Below are positions 1-7,892 of a stretch of DNA of 64,000 nucleotides, in pieces (the first letter of the stretch is position 1; every line of letters starts with the position of its first letter). Origin of the DNA: Proteiniphilum sp. UBA5384. GTDB lineage: Bacteria; Bacteroidota; Bacteroidia; Bacteroidales; Dysgonomonadaceae. A model generated the notes under the pieces. It had not been told where the DNA came from. It saw only the letters and a list, made by a program, of their open reading frames with translations, and did not search any database. The translations under genes and the position numbers were made by a program. The stretch covers positions 66,013 to 130,012 of the forward strand of contig NZ_DHOS01000062.1 in assembly GCF_002410825.1 (NCBI RefSeq), given 5' to 3'.

Positions 1-1
1 C

Positions 2-1192
2 TTAGTCAATGCTCCTATAAATATTTCTCCTCAAGTGGATAAAGTGACATTTGAAGAAAGAATAGGTATGTTAGGGAACATCATAAGCTATGAACAAAAT
101 AATGGAGCTTTCACCGAAGAAGTGTACACCACTGAAAGAAGTTTTCCTCTTGTAGATGCAAAAAGGGGAGGTATTGTTCGTACCAAAACAAAGTATTTAA
201 TCAATGAAACAGATATTGATATTCTCGAGGTAGCTGATTTTACAGAAACAACCATACCCACGAACGAAGGTATTGATGTTATGTTACAATTGAATAGCAC
301 TTCTCCTTTTGTATTGGATGAGGAAAGATTACAACTATTAAAAAAGATTGAAATCTTATCAGATGAATTTAATAACCCTTCTTATTTCGGCCAATATTTA
401 AATAGTTCGGAAGAAGCCGCCATTGATATGGAATATTCATCTCCGCTTCTATTTTGCTATCGCAATGCATTTGATAAAGTGATTGATGAAGTAAAAAATA
501 CGCAAGTCGAAAGTGGATCCGTGGCTATTTGGTTACTCTATAATATGGGTTTTATAGTAAAAACGCCATCAGGTGCTTTTGGTGTGGATGTTGATCATCG
601 TCTGGCAAGTCAATTAGAGCCTTACTTGGATTTTATTTGTGTTACCCACAATCATGTAGATCATGCCAACGTTAAATTGATGGACGCAATGAACAGTAAA
701 GGAAAGCCTGTATTGTCTAACTTTTACACAAAAAGTGCACAATTTTATTCCAAAGTGCCGGCAAATTATACGATTGGAAATTTCACAATTAAAACTGATA
801 TTACAGATCATCTCAGGGATCCGGCTTTGCCTGATTTTGTAACGGTATTCAAAATTGATTGTGGACCTGATGCCGGTCATTTCACCATGTTGAATTGTGG
901 GGATTCCGGCTTTAATCCGATTCATTTTACGAATGTGGAAGGTCCGATTGATTTAGCCGTTTTTCGGTGGGGAGCCGCCAGAGAGAATGACATCCTTGGC
1001 ACCGGTAGTGGACAAGTTCAAACAGACTATATTGTTTTATCTCATCTGATTGAGCAGCGGCATAAACCATACCCTGAAGGACAGGCATCCATTACGCAAA
1101 CTCTTAAACACCTCCCCGGTGTAAAATGCGACAATACAGTAATTCCTTTTTGGGGTGAAAAAATGATCTGGAAGAATGGACAAATGTCCTAA
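2..1192 (+). CDS. Metallo-beta-lactamase-fold protein, 5' end outside window
   Basis: The reading frame is open to the left edge of the window, so the gene starts upstream; a GTG at 35 is in frame but is probably not the start. The C-terminal 290 residues are clearly homologous to the next gene and contain the HxHxDH metal-binding motif (HNHVDH, near base 650), followed by a CGDSGFN segment whose Asp is a likely further metal ligand. The N-terminal 90 residues have no counterpart in the paralogue and match nothing I recognise. A metal-dependent hydrolase is likely from the fold; the substrate is unknown. A strong terminator follows, so this gene appears to end its transcription unit. Confidence 0.7.
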   Translation, partial: LVNAPINISPQVDKVTFEERIGMLGNIISYEQNNGAFTEEVYTTERSFPLVDAKRGGIVRTKTKYLINETDIDILEVADFTETTIPTNEGIDVMLQLNSTSPFVLDEERLQLLKKIEILSDEFNNPSYFGQYLNSSEEAAIDMEYSSPLLFCYRNAFDKVIDEVKNTQVESGSVAIWLLYNMGFIVKTPSGAFGVDVDHRLASQLEPYLDFICVTHNHVDHANVKLMDAMNSKGKPVLSNFYTKSAQFYSKVPANYTIGNFTIKTDITDHLRDPALPDFVTVFKIDCGPDAGHFTMLNCGDSGFNPIHFTNVEGPIDLAVFRWGAARENDILGTGSGQVQTDYIVLSHLIEQRHKPYPEGQASITQTLKHLPGVKCDNTVIPFWGEKMIWKNGQMS

Positions 1193-1218
1193 TTTGTATT
1201 AGATAAATCATAAAGAAA

Positions 1219-1254
1219 GGCTCTTATAGGGGGTATCCTTTATAAGAGTTTTTC
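1219..1254 (+). terminator. Rho-independent terminator
   Basis: The arms CTCTTATA (1221-1228) and TATAAGAG (1241-1248) form a perfect 8-bp stem, followed directly by a run of five T. It separates the two metallo-beta-lactamase-fold genes. Confidence 0.75.
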
Positions 1255-1273
1255 TTCTAAACTTAGAAATAAT

Positions 1274-2311
1274 ATGAAACGAATCAATTTATTCGCTCTA
1301 ACATTGATATTGCTGGCTGCTATATCTTGTCAGCAAAATTTTCACAAAAAAAGCAATCAGAAAAATATCACCAGTGAAGCTGTTCAAGAAGCCATCCAGG
1401 TAATGCAAGAGTTCAGGAAAACATCCCCACTTTTATTAGACGATAAAAGACTGGCGTTTTTAAATGAATTCCAGACATATTCCGATAGCTTGGAGAACAC
1501 TACATTCAAAAAATATCTTGATAGTCCTAAAGAAGAAGCGTACAGAATGGAAAATACAATACCCATGCTGTACTTTTATCGAGAAGCTTTCGACAAAGTC
1601 CTTTATGAAGTAAAGAACACCAAGGTAAAAGATGGAACCGCGCTTGTTTGGTTGCTCTATAATATGGGATTTGTGGTCAAAACACCTTCCGGCTGTTTTG
1701 GAATCGACATAGAACATCGTCTGGCAGAGCAATTGGAACCTTACCTGGACTTCCTCGTTGTCACACATAACCACAGAGACCATTATGATCCCAAATTACT
1801 GGAAGCTTTGAATAGGAATGGCAAGCCAATTTTATCAAATTTCTATGAGAAAGACCAGAGATACCTGTCAACCACTCCGACGAGTCATATAATTGGAAAT
1901 TTTACAATCCGTACTGATATCTCAGATCATCTTACTGACCCGAAGTTACCGGACTTTGTGACTCTGTTCCGAATCGATTGTGGTGAAGATTCAGGGAATT
2001 TTTCTATACTACACTGTGGGGATTCGGGATTCAATCCCGAGCGTTTCAAAAATGTACAAGGCCCCGTAAGCATGGCTGTTATCAGATGGGGTGCACCCAG
2101 GGAAAGCAATATATTCGGCACGGGGGAAGGACAAATTCAAACTGACTATGCCATTCTATCTCATCTGATAGAATTAAGGCATAAGCCGTATCCACATGGA
2201 CAAGCCTCAATCACCAAAACGCTGGAACACCTGCCTACGGTTAAATGTAAAAACACCCTTCTTCCTTTTTGGGGCGAGAAGTTGACATGGGGAAATGGGG
2301 AACTGCATTGA
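1274..2311 (+). CDS. Metallo-beta-lactamase-fold lipoprotein
   Basis: 345 residues. The N-terminus is a lipoprotein signal ending at Cys19 (AAISC), so the protein should be lipid-anchored on the periplasmic or outer-membrane side. The metal-binding motif HNHRDH lies at residues 165-170, and the later HCGDSGFN segment supplies a further candidate ligand. It is a close paralogue of the preceding gene, sharing long near-identical blocks such as WLLYNMGF and LPDFVT, but has a lipoprotein signal in place of that protein's N-terminal extension. Phosphodiesterase or lactonase activity is possible from the fold alone; no substrate can be named. Confidence 0.75.
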   Translation: MKRINLFALTLILLAAISCQQNFHKKSNQKNITSEAVQEAIQVMQEFRKTSPLLLDDKRLAFLNEFQTYSDSLENTTFKKYLDSPKEEAYRMENTIPMLYFYREAFDKVLYEVKNTKVKDGTALVWLLYNMGFVVKTPSGCFGIDIEHRLAEQLEPYLDFLVVTHNHRDHYDPKLLEALNRNGKPILSNFYEKDQRYLSTTPTSHIIGNFTIRTDISDHLTDPKLPDFVTLFRIDCGEDSGNFSILHCGDSGFNPERFKNVQGPVSMAVIRWGAPRESNIFGTGEGQIQTDYAILSHLIELRHKPYPHGQASITKTLEHLPTVKCKNTLLPFWGEKLTWGNGELH

Positions 2312-2349
2312 TAGATTGATTGTTTAAACAATAATATAATATTAATCGG

Positions 2350-2910
2350 ATGAAAATCTATAAATATATCCTAATATTGGCTCTATTTGTTGCCTGTGGC
2401 AATAATTCTGATGATCCGCTCGAACCGGAAAATGGAAATGGTAATGTAAATCCGAAACCGATAGAAGTTATAAGCATAAATTTGAATATAAGCAAAATCA
2501 CCCTTTACAAAGGAGAAGAATTGTCTCTTGTGGCCACTGTCTTTCCTGCGAATGCAAGTGATAAAAACTTAATATAGGAAAGTAACGCCCCCGAGACAGC
2601 CAAAGTGGATGAATCGGGTAAGATTACGGCACAAAAAGGCGGTGAGGCTCTTATCATGGCTAAAACTGTAGATGAAGAGAAGTTTGCATCTTGTATTGTG
2701 TATGTTACTGAAACCTATAACGTTTTGCATATCGGAAATAGTTTTACTCAAGATGCTGTAGATAATCATTATGCCGACCTGATTGGCGAATCAGGCTTTG
2801 TGGATAAAGTCTCGGTATCGTGTCTACATTATGGAGTAAAAACACTCAACTTCCTGTAGTTGTGCAAATTATAAGAACTTATTTTGCTGTTTTTTAGCAT
2901 AAAAACCATT
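2350..2910 (+). pseudogene. Broken lipoprotein with Ig-like (BIG2) and DUF4886 domains
   Basis: The frame opens with a lipoprotein signal (Cys at residue 16, FVACG) and a BIG2-like domain. An in-frame TAG at 2575-2577 interrupts it exactly where BIG2 domains usually carry Trp (NLI-stop-ESNAPE), so a TGG to TAG change is the simplest explanation. The same frame then continues through the rest of BIG2 into the first 45 residues of a DUF4886 hydrolase (VLHIGNSFTQDA). It stops at 2859. Another frame shortly after reads CANYKN, resembling the expected continuation, so a frameshift and then loss of about 200 residues are likely. An intact DUF4886 gene lies at 5808-6674. Confidence 0.75.
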
Positions 2911-2952
2911 TATTCAGCAGCTCCTAAATAAAACAGAGCTTTATATTACATC

Positions 2953-3822
2953 CTATATAAGATTTTCCCAATAAGGTTTAAGCTCGGTTTGAATGTAGCT
3001 CACAACCTTGGGAAATGTCAGTTCTTGTAAAATTCTAAGATTCTTGACAAACGAACTCCACCGTGTATTCAAGTCGGGATTGCTGGTAAAATCAGGACTG
3101 AACATAGCATGATTATCCATGTAGGATGTCTGGCGGTTTTCAAATGTGGCTTTTATAGCCTCACTCAAAATCTCTCTGTCATATTTCCCTCCCTGCAATA
3201 TCGTGTAAAGGTCATAAAAATCTTTCATCCTGCTATTGGCTTCCGCTCTTACAATCATTGTTTGAAACTTTTCGGCAATAACGGTTTCCAATGAATAAGC
3301 CAGAATGTTCGTATCAGGAAATCCGTCAATTAAGTTTGGATAATCCAATTCAGAAGGATGTGGAGTTATTACATCCCCAAATCCTATATCCATGGAAACG
3401 TCTTGACGAATCATGTCAATAGAAGCGGTCAGTGTAAGTCTCACACCCGGATATTTCTTTTCAATGGCAATGTCATCAGTGCGTAGCGTATTCGTGTGGA
3501 ATATTACGCCGTCTTGTTCATACGGAATCGCACAAATTCCAGTAAATACCTTTTTGACATTTTCTTTGTCATTGTCAATATGATGCCCCATAAAATCAAT
3601 ATCCAATGTTGGCCTTGCCAAGAAACGCTCATGTGCGTATAGTAATGCTCCTCCTTTTAAGAAAAATCGGTCATGGTACGGGCTTATTGACAAACGATAG
3701 AGCAAACGCTCTTGAAGGTATCTTGTTACAAGCATCTGATACCCCTGTGCTTCACTTCGTGAAATGTTCAATAATTTGGCTTTTACCGAACAGCCAAAGT
3801 TATGTATTTCTTTTATTGCCAT
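2953..3822 (-). CDS. abiEii: AbiEii/AbiGii family nucleotidyltransferase toxin
   Basis: 289 residues. The nucleotidyltransferase signature is visible: LKGGALL followed by TLDIDFMG with the paired acidic residues. AbiEii toxins are type IV toxin-antitoxin components; characterised relatives modify or inactivate RNA and arrest growth, giving abortive phage resistance. The start overlaps the end of the upstream antitoxin gene by 10 bases, the usual arrangement for translational coupling. Length and motifs look intact. The pair sits between a broken gene and another toxin-antitoxin remnant, suggesting a mobile or horizontally acquired islet. Confidence 0.88.
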   Translation of the reverse strand: MAIKEIHNFGCSVKAKLLNISRSEAQGYQMLVTRYLQERLLYRLSISPYHDRFFLKGGALLYAHERFLARPTLDIDFMGHHIDNDKENVKKVFTGICAIPYEQDGVIFHTNTLRTDDIAIEKKYPGVRLTLTASIDMIRQDVSMDIGFGDVITPHPSELDYPNLIDGFPDTNILAYSLETVIAEKFQTMIVRAEANSRMKDFYDLYTILQGGKYDREILSEAIKATFENRQTSYMDNHAMFSPDFTSNPDLNTRWSSFVKNLRILQELTFPKVVSYIQTELKPYWENLI

Positions 3823-4382
3823 ACTTCAAGATATTGATTAAGTGTATTGCGGATTCTTAGTTTTGCTGCATAATCCATCAGTAGGGAAATATTTTTGTCG
3901 GGACGTTTTAGGTAAGTCTGAAGAATTTCAGCCATTACATCAATACCAACTTTATTCCTGTATTTGATAGCATCACATACCGAACGCTCCACGTCAAAGA
4001 TTGGCACATCGTATCCTTGCACATCTTTTTTGGTAACTCCGATAGAAAGCAGTTTGTTGGATTGAAAAACCAGTTGAAACTCCGGATAATCGGGCAAAAT
4101 TATTTTTCGCGTGCGCTCAATAGCTACATAGTAAGCATTCGGTATCTGTGTGGTCAGATTGTAAATCGACCATGCAGACCAAAGACATAGTATGCCGCCC
4201 GGAATTATCATTCTGATATCCACCATTGTGTTTGCCAAGGCATCAATGTCTGCGTATATGCCATTTTTAAGCCGTATAGCTTCACCTTTACGAACAGCAG
4301 CCTGCAACTGTTGTTCCTGCCAGTCGCTCAACTCTTTGGTTGAGACAAAGCCATTCTCTTTTAGTTTATCCGTTATATACAT
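3813..4382 (-). CDS. abiEi: AbiEi family antitoxin, transcriptional autorepressor
   Basis: 189 residues. The N-terminal 50 residues form a winged-helix-like region (GFVSTKELSDWQ, then RKGEAIRLKNGIYA), followed by the AbiEi C-terminal region that counters the toxin. It is the first gene of a two-gene operon with abiEii. In the family the antitoxin represses its own promoter by binding inverted repeats. Two such repeats lie directly upstream (4397-4411 and 4410-4435), supporting autoregulation here. Confidence 0.87.
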   Translation of the reverse strand: MYITDKLKENGFVSTKELSDWQEQQLQAAVRKGEAIRLKNGIYADIDALANTMVDIRMIIPGGILCLWSAWSIYNLTTQIPNAYYVAIERTRKIILPDYPEFQLVFQSNKLLSIGVTKKDVQGYDVPIFDVERSVCDAIKYRNKVGIDVMAEILQTYLKRPDKNISLLMDYAAKLRIRNTLNQYLEVWQ

Positions 4383-4396
4383 ACTCTAAATACATT

Positions 4397-4435
4397 TACC
4401 TTGTAAAGGTACTGCAATTGTTTAAATATGCAGTA
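4397..4435 (-). promoter_or_regulatory. Candidate AbiEi operator: two inverted repeats
   Basis: The first repeat is TACCTT-GTA-AAGGTA (4397-4411), starting 15 bases from the abiEi start codon. The second has arms TACTGCA (4410-4416) and TGCAGTA (4429-4435). On the minus strand the first repeat contains TACCTTTA, close to a -7 element. Known AbiEi proteins bind paired inverted repeats in their own promoter. Assignment to this regulator is an inference. Confidence 0.5.
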
Positions 4436-4439
4436 TCTT

Positions 4440-4601
4440 TTATAGTTTTTTTTCTTCTTTGTTTTTACGTTTACCAAGTGGGCCACTGAACTTAGCACGG
4501 TTGAGCGATACTCCGTATTTGTTGAGTATGCGAAATACGGAACAATTCAACCGACCTTCATTTACCAATTAAATGAACAAAATAATTTGTTTTGTTCTCA
4601 T
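4440..4601 (-). pseudogene. Possible decayed small helix-turn-helix ORF
   Basis: On the minus strand an ATG at 4601 opens ten codons, a TAA at 4569-4571 interrupts, and the same frame stays open to 4440. The downstream part reads GRLNCSVFRILNKYGVSLN, which has the spacing of a helix-turn-helix, then a basic tail. I do not recognise a family. It could be chance, but residue composition is protein-like and the frame runs in the direction of abiEi. Confidence 0.25.
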
Positions 4602-4629
4602 TTTAGATATACTTTTGGTATATCTAAAA
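4601..4629 (+). promoter_or_regulatory. Perfect 12-bp inverted repeat, candidate RHH operator
   Basis: TTTTAGATATAC (4601-4612) is repeated inverted as GTATATCTAAAA (4618-4629) with a 5-base spacer. It ends 23 bases before the start codon of a ribbon-helix-helix protein. Antitoxins of this fold commonly repress their own promoter by binding such palindromes. No T run follows, so a terminator is unlikely. Confidence 0.55.
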
Positions 4630-4652
4630 TACAATAAAAAGGAGACGATCTT

Positions 4653-4784
4653 ATGAAAAATCTATCTTTAAAGCTCGATGATGCTATTTATCAGGAGACA
4701 GAATTGGTATTGAAAGAAATCAAGACTTCCAGAAATCGTTATATCAACGAGGCACTGCAGGAGTTAAAGATGACTGCGATATAA
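4653..4784 (+). CDS. Short ribbon-helix-helix antitoxin, truncated at C-terminus
   Basis: 43 residues after a good ribosome-binding site (AAAGGAGA). The pattern is that of an RHH DNA-binding domain: strand NLSLKLDD, helix A to about residue 24, turn TSRNR, helix B RYINEAL. MazE-type RHH antitoxins of MazF toxins are usually about twice as long, with a toxin-neutralising tail; here the tail is missing. The remaining length is about that of plasmid repressor CopG, so the protein could still dimerise and bind DNA. Its stop overlaps the ATG of the MazF remnant (TAATG). A palindrome lies just upstream. Confidence 0.6.
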   Translation: MKNLSLKLDDAIYQETELVLKEIKTSRNRYINEALQELKMTAI

Positions 4785-4900
4785 TGGTCGACCAGCTAAG
4801 GGCTATTGATAACAAACGCTTGACAAAGAAAATAGGGAAACTCCCCAAAGATCTTTCACAAAAGGTCATAAGAAACACACAAATCGTTCTGGGCATTTAA
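4760..4900 (+). pseudogene. C-terminal remnant of a MazF/PemK toxin
   Basis: From about 4760, in a frame shifted from the RHH gene, the sequence reads DDCDIMVDQLRAIDNKRL and continues to IVLGI with a stop at 4898-4900. This is the characteristic C-terminus of MazF-family mRNA interferases. The N-terminal two thirds, including the RNA-binding loops, are absent, so no toxin activity is expected. One deletion removing the antitoxin tail and the toxin N-terminus explains both stumps. An ATG at 4784 would allow a 38-residue peptide. Confidence 0.7.
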
Positions 4901-4916
4901 CACGTTACAATATCAT

Positions 4917-5786
4917 ATGAACAGTAGGAATATTCTCTTTTTATTCGCCTTTTTAATGGGGATAAGTTGCATAACAAGCAGAAATAGCGCAAACTTAACA
5001 CCCGCTGAACGCCAGATAAAAAACGCCGACTGGCATACAACTACACTATCTGATGGCATCAGGTGGAAACATTTTCATTTTGATACACTTTTTTCGGCTA
5101 AACAGTATATAACGCTGTTTGATGTGAATCTAAGCAAAGATATCCGGGTTGATATTCCCTACGTATCCGAAGGATTCATAAAGACCAGTGAGGTCGCGGC
5201 CGATTCCAACGCGATAGCTGCCATAAATGGAAGTTTTTTTGATATGTCCAAAGGAGGATCGACTGTTTTCTTCAAAAAAGATGGGAAAGTTATCAACCAT
5301 ACAAAAGAGAGTTTCAATCCCTACAGGGAGAATGCAGGCTTTGCGGTCGATAAATCAGGCAAAGTGTCCATCATCCGACGCCCGTCTGATGATACCGATG
5401 GTTGGGAGTCCGTGGAAGCGCAGCACCTATTGACTTCGGGGCCGCTCTTAATTGATGAAGGAAAACCGGTAAAGCAACCGGATCAGCCATTTAATACGAA
5501 CCGGCATCCACGCACTGCGGTCGGGATCACAAAAGACAAACACCTTATTTTATTGACTGTAGATGGTCGCTCGACCAATTCCTATGGCATGTCAATCGCG
5601 GAACTTACAGAAGTAATGCGGGCTTTAGGATGCATACAGGCGATGAATCTGGATGGAGGTGGATCTACTACTGCATGGGCGAAAGGATATGGTGTTGTAA
5701 ACTATCCTTCCGATAATAAAAAATTCGATCATGATGGCGAAAGAAATGTAGCTAATGCTATTGTGATCATGAAAAGTAAAAAGTGA
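4917..5786 (+). CDS. Phosphodiester glycosidase (NAGPA/DUF2233 domain) lipoprotein
   Basis: 289 residues with a lipoprotein-type signal (MGISC). The NAGPA-domain motifs are present in order: AAINGSFFDM, RHPRTAVGI, and MNLDGGGSTTAW near the C-terminus. The family includes the human enzyme that uncovers mannose 6-phosphate by removing GlcNAc from a phosphodiester, and bacterial exopolysaccharide-linked proteins. The exact bond cut here cannot be inferred. The gene starts 16 bases after the MazF remnant with no clear promoter of its own, so it may be read from the relic toxin-antitoxin promoter. The DUF4886 gene follows after 21 bases. Confidence 0.8.
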   Translation: MNSRNILFLFAFLMGISCITSRNSANLTPAERQIKNADWHTTTLSDGIRWKHFHFDTLFSAKQYITLFDVNLSKDIRVDIPYVSEGFIKTSEVAADSNAIAAINGSFFDMSKGGSTVFFKKDGKVINHTKESFNPYRENAGFAVDKSGKVSIIRRPSDDTDGWESVEAQHLLTSGPLLIDEGKPVKQPDQPFNTNRHPRTAVGITKDKHLILLTVDGRSTNSYGMSIAELTEVMRALGCIQAMNLDGGGSTTAWAKGYGVVNYPSDNKKFDHDGERNVANAIVIMKSKK

Positions 5787-5806
5787 AGAGTAAAAACTAA
5801 AAATAA
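5772..5806 (+). repeat. Tandem heptamer linker
   Basis: Five degenerate copies of a 7-base unit (AAAAGTA, AAAAGTG, AAGAGTA, AAAACTA, AAAATAA) run from the last codons of the glycosidase gene to the start codon of the next gene. Confidence 0.45.
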
Positions 5807-5807
5807 A

Positions 5808-6674
5808 ATGAAAATGAAACGGCATCTTTTTTTTCTTTGGACATTTTCCATCTTGTTTACAATCAGTGCATCGTCGCAGGACACAATCAGGGTGTTGGCT
5901 ATCGGGAACAGTTTTTCTCAAAATGCCATAGAGAACTATTTGTACGAACTGGGACAAGAGGAAGGAATTACGTTTATTATCGGGAATCTATATATTGGCG
6001 GCTGTTCCCTGGAAAGGCACTGGAACAATGCGACAAACAACAAAGCGGATTATTCATACCGTAAAATAGACAGTAACGGAGAGAAGACGGCAACTCCTGA
6101 AACATCACTGTTGCAAGGAATAGCCGATGAGAAATGGGATTATATCAGTTTTCAGCAAAATAGCGGCAATTCGGGGATAATTGACACCTATTTCCCATAC
6201 TTGCGTCAATTGACGACTTTCGTAAAGGAAAACGCCACCAATCCGAATGTTGAATTTATTTTTCACCAGACCTGGGCATATGCCAAAGATTCGAATCACA
6301 ATGAATTTCCCAAATACAACAATGATCAGCAACAGATGTATAGAGCCATCGTGAAAACGTCACGGAAAGCCGCACATAAAGTCGGCATAAAAATGATTGT
6401 CCCCGCTGGAACGGCTGTCCAGAATGGAAGAAGCAGTTTCATCGGTGATCGTTTTTGTCATGACGGATACCATCTGACTCAGGATTTGGGTTGTTATACT
6501 GCCGCCTGCACATGGTTCGAGACTTTAAGCGGTAAATCAGTCGTCGGAAATCCTTTTGCGCCCGCGACAATCACTCCACTGGAAGTACTCACAGTACAAC
6601 GGGCTGCCCATCAGGCTGTCGCAAAGCCCTTCAAAGTAACTTCAGTAAGATTAACTTCCAATAATAAAAAATAA
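5808..6674 (+). CDS. DUF4886 family SGNH-like hydrolase, secreted
   Basis: 288 residues with an N-terminal signal peptide (about residues 1-24). The block GNSFS at 33-37 corresponds to the nucleophile block of SGNH hydrolases with Ser35, and DGYH at 219-222 supplies the expected Asp and His. DUF4886 proteins are common near Bacteroidetes glycan loci and are presumed esterases or deacetylases. ATGs at 5808 and 5814 are both usable. It pairs with the phosphodiester glycosidase upstream. The broken gene at 2350-2910 is a relative. Confidence 0.78.
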   Translation: MKMKRHLFFLWTFSILFTISASSQDTIRVLAIGNSFSQNAIENYLYELGQEEGITFIIGNLYIGGCSLERHWNNATNNKADYSYRKIDSNGEKTATPETSLLQGIADEKWDYISFQQNSGNSGIIDTYFPYLRQLTTFVKENATNPNVEFIFHQTWAYAKDSNHNEFPKYNNDQQQMYRAIVKTSRKAAHKVGIKMIVPAGTAVQNGRSSFIGDRFCHDGYHLTQDLGCYTAACTWFETLSGKSVVGNPFAPATITPLEVLTVQRAAHQAVAKPFKVTSVRLTSNNKK

Positions 6675-6732
6675 AGATAGCACCTGTGGATAGGCCTTGG
6701 TTCTGAGCGTATAAGAAACAACGTAATCTTAC

Positions 6733-6771
6733 AAAAAACACGGAAGAACCGATTGGTTATCCGTGTTTTTT
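6733..6771. terminator. Bidirectional terminator between convergent genes
   Basis: Perfect 11-bp arms AAAAAACACGG (6733-6743) and CCGTGTTTTTT (6761-6771), with an inner AACC/GGTT pairing. The A run and T run give a U tract in either direction, so it can serve both the DUF4886 gene and the convergent aldolase gene. Confidence 0.8.
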
Positions 6772-6833
6772 AATACTTTTTCTGTCCGGCCCCCTTCCGG
6801 AAAAAGTATACAATCCGTTAAGAGTACAAATCG

Positions 6834-7892
6834 CTATGCTAAAGTAATTTCATTGTCCAGATAAACATCCTGAATGGAATGGATCAGTTCCACGCCATCC
6901 TTCATTGGTTTTTGGAAAGCTTTGCGACCGCAAATCAATCCTATTCCCCCGGCGCGTTTGTTCACTACGGCGGTATAAACTGCCTCGGACAGGTCGCCCT
7001 GACCGTGCGATTCTCCTCCTGAATTGATCAAGCCTATCCGTCCCATATAACCATTAATCACCTGGTACCGGCAAAGATCGATCGGATGCTCCGAACTTAA
7101 TTGGTCATACATGCCGGGATTCGTTTTGGCAAAGCCAATTGCTTTAAACCCTCCGTTATTGGTCGGCAGTTTCTGCTTGATGATGTCCGCTTTGATTGTC
7201 ACGCCAATATGATCGGCCTGACCGGTCAGATCCGCCGCACTGTGATAATCCGTACCATCTTTCTTAAAATCATTATTACGGAGATAGCACCATAAGATAG
7301 TGCCCATCCCCAATTCATGAGCATACTCAAATACCTCTGCAATTTCCACAATCTGCCGGCGGCTCTCTTCCGACCCGAAATAAATAGTTGCCCCTACTGC
7401 GGCAGCTCCTAAATTCCAGGCCTCCTTTACTGTACCAAAAAGAATCTGATTATAAGAATTGGGATATGTCAACAATTCATTGTGATTCATCTTGACTACA
7501 AAAGGAATCTTATGAGCATATTTTCGGGCTACCGAAGCCAATACGCCAAAGGTAGAGGCAACTGCGTTACAATTCGCTTCAAGCGCCAGTTTTACAATAT
7601 TTTCAGGATCAAAATAAATTGGATTGGGCGAAAAAGAAGCACCGGCCGTATGTTCGATTCCCTGATCGACGGGTAATATAGACAGGTATCCTGTATTGGC
7701 GAGACGGCCATTTCCAAAAAGGCGTTGCAGATTATTCAGGACGGGGATATTCCGGTCTGAATCAATCCATAGCCTGTCAATAACATCCGGTCCGGTGGAA
7801 TGGATCATTGACTTATCAACGGTTTTACTTACATGATTGAGAAGATATTCACTTTGATCTCCTAATAACTGGGTAATAGTAGAATGTGCCAT
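6834..7892 (-). CDS. fbaB: Class I fructose-bisphosphate aldolase
   Basis: 352 residues, about the length of E. coli FbaB. Cleaves fructose 1,6-bisphosphate to glyceraldehyde 3-phosphate and dihydroxyacetone phosphate in glycolysis and gluconeogenesis, through a Schiff base. The probable Schiff-base lysine is Lys234 in GVTIKAD; LPVDQGIEH near residue 74 and INSGGESHG near the C-terminus are family blocks. It appears monocistronic, with a short inverted repeat (ATTGATA at 7909-7915, TATCAAT at 7924-7930) just upstream. Confidence 0.93.
   Translation of the reverse strand: MAHSTITQLLGDQSEYLLNHVSKTVDKSMIHSTGPDVIDRLWIDSDRNIPVLNNLQRLFGNGRLANTGYLSILPVDQGIEHTAGASFSPNPIYFDPENIVKLALEANCNAVASTFGVLASVARKYAHKIPFVVKMNHNELLTYPNSYNQILFGTVKEAWNLGAAAVGATIYFGSEESRRQIVEIAEVFEYAHELGMGTILWCYLRNNDFKKDGTDYHSAADLTGQADHIGVTIKADIIKQKLPTNNGGFKAIGFAKTNPGMYDQLSSEHPIDLCRYQVINGYMGRIGLINSGGESHGQGDLSEAVYTAVVNKRAGGIGLICGRKAFQKPMKDGVELIHSIQDVYLDNEITLA

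Noticed and set aside
4498..4553. Long imperfect hairpin as a small RNA
   Set aside because: The arms CGGTTGA/TCAACCG and TCCGTATTT/AAATACGGA are real, but they lie inside a possible decayed ORF, and I see no promoter or terminator defining an RNA.
6775..6807. Second terminator hairpin before the aldolase end
   Set aside because: ACTTTTT/AAAAAGT with CCGG pairing can form, but it has a bulge and no T tract in the needed direction; the hairpin at 6733-6771 serves both genes.
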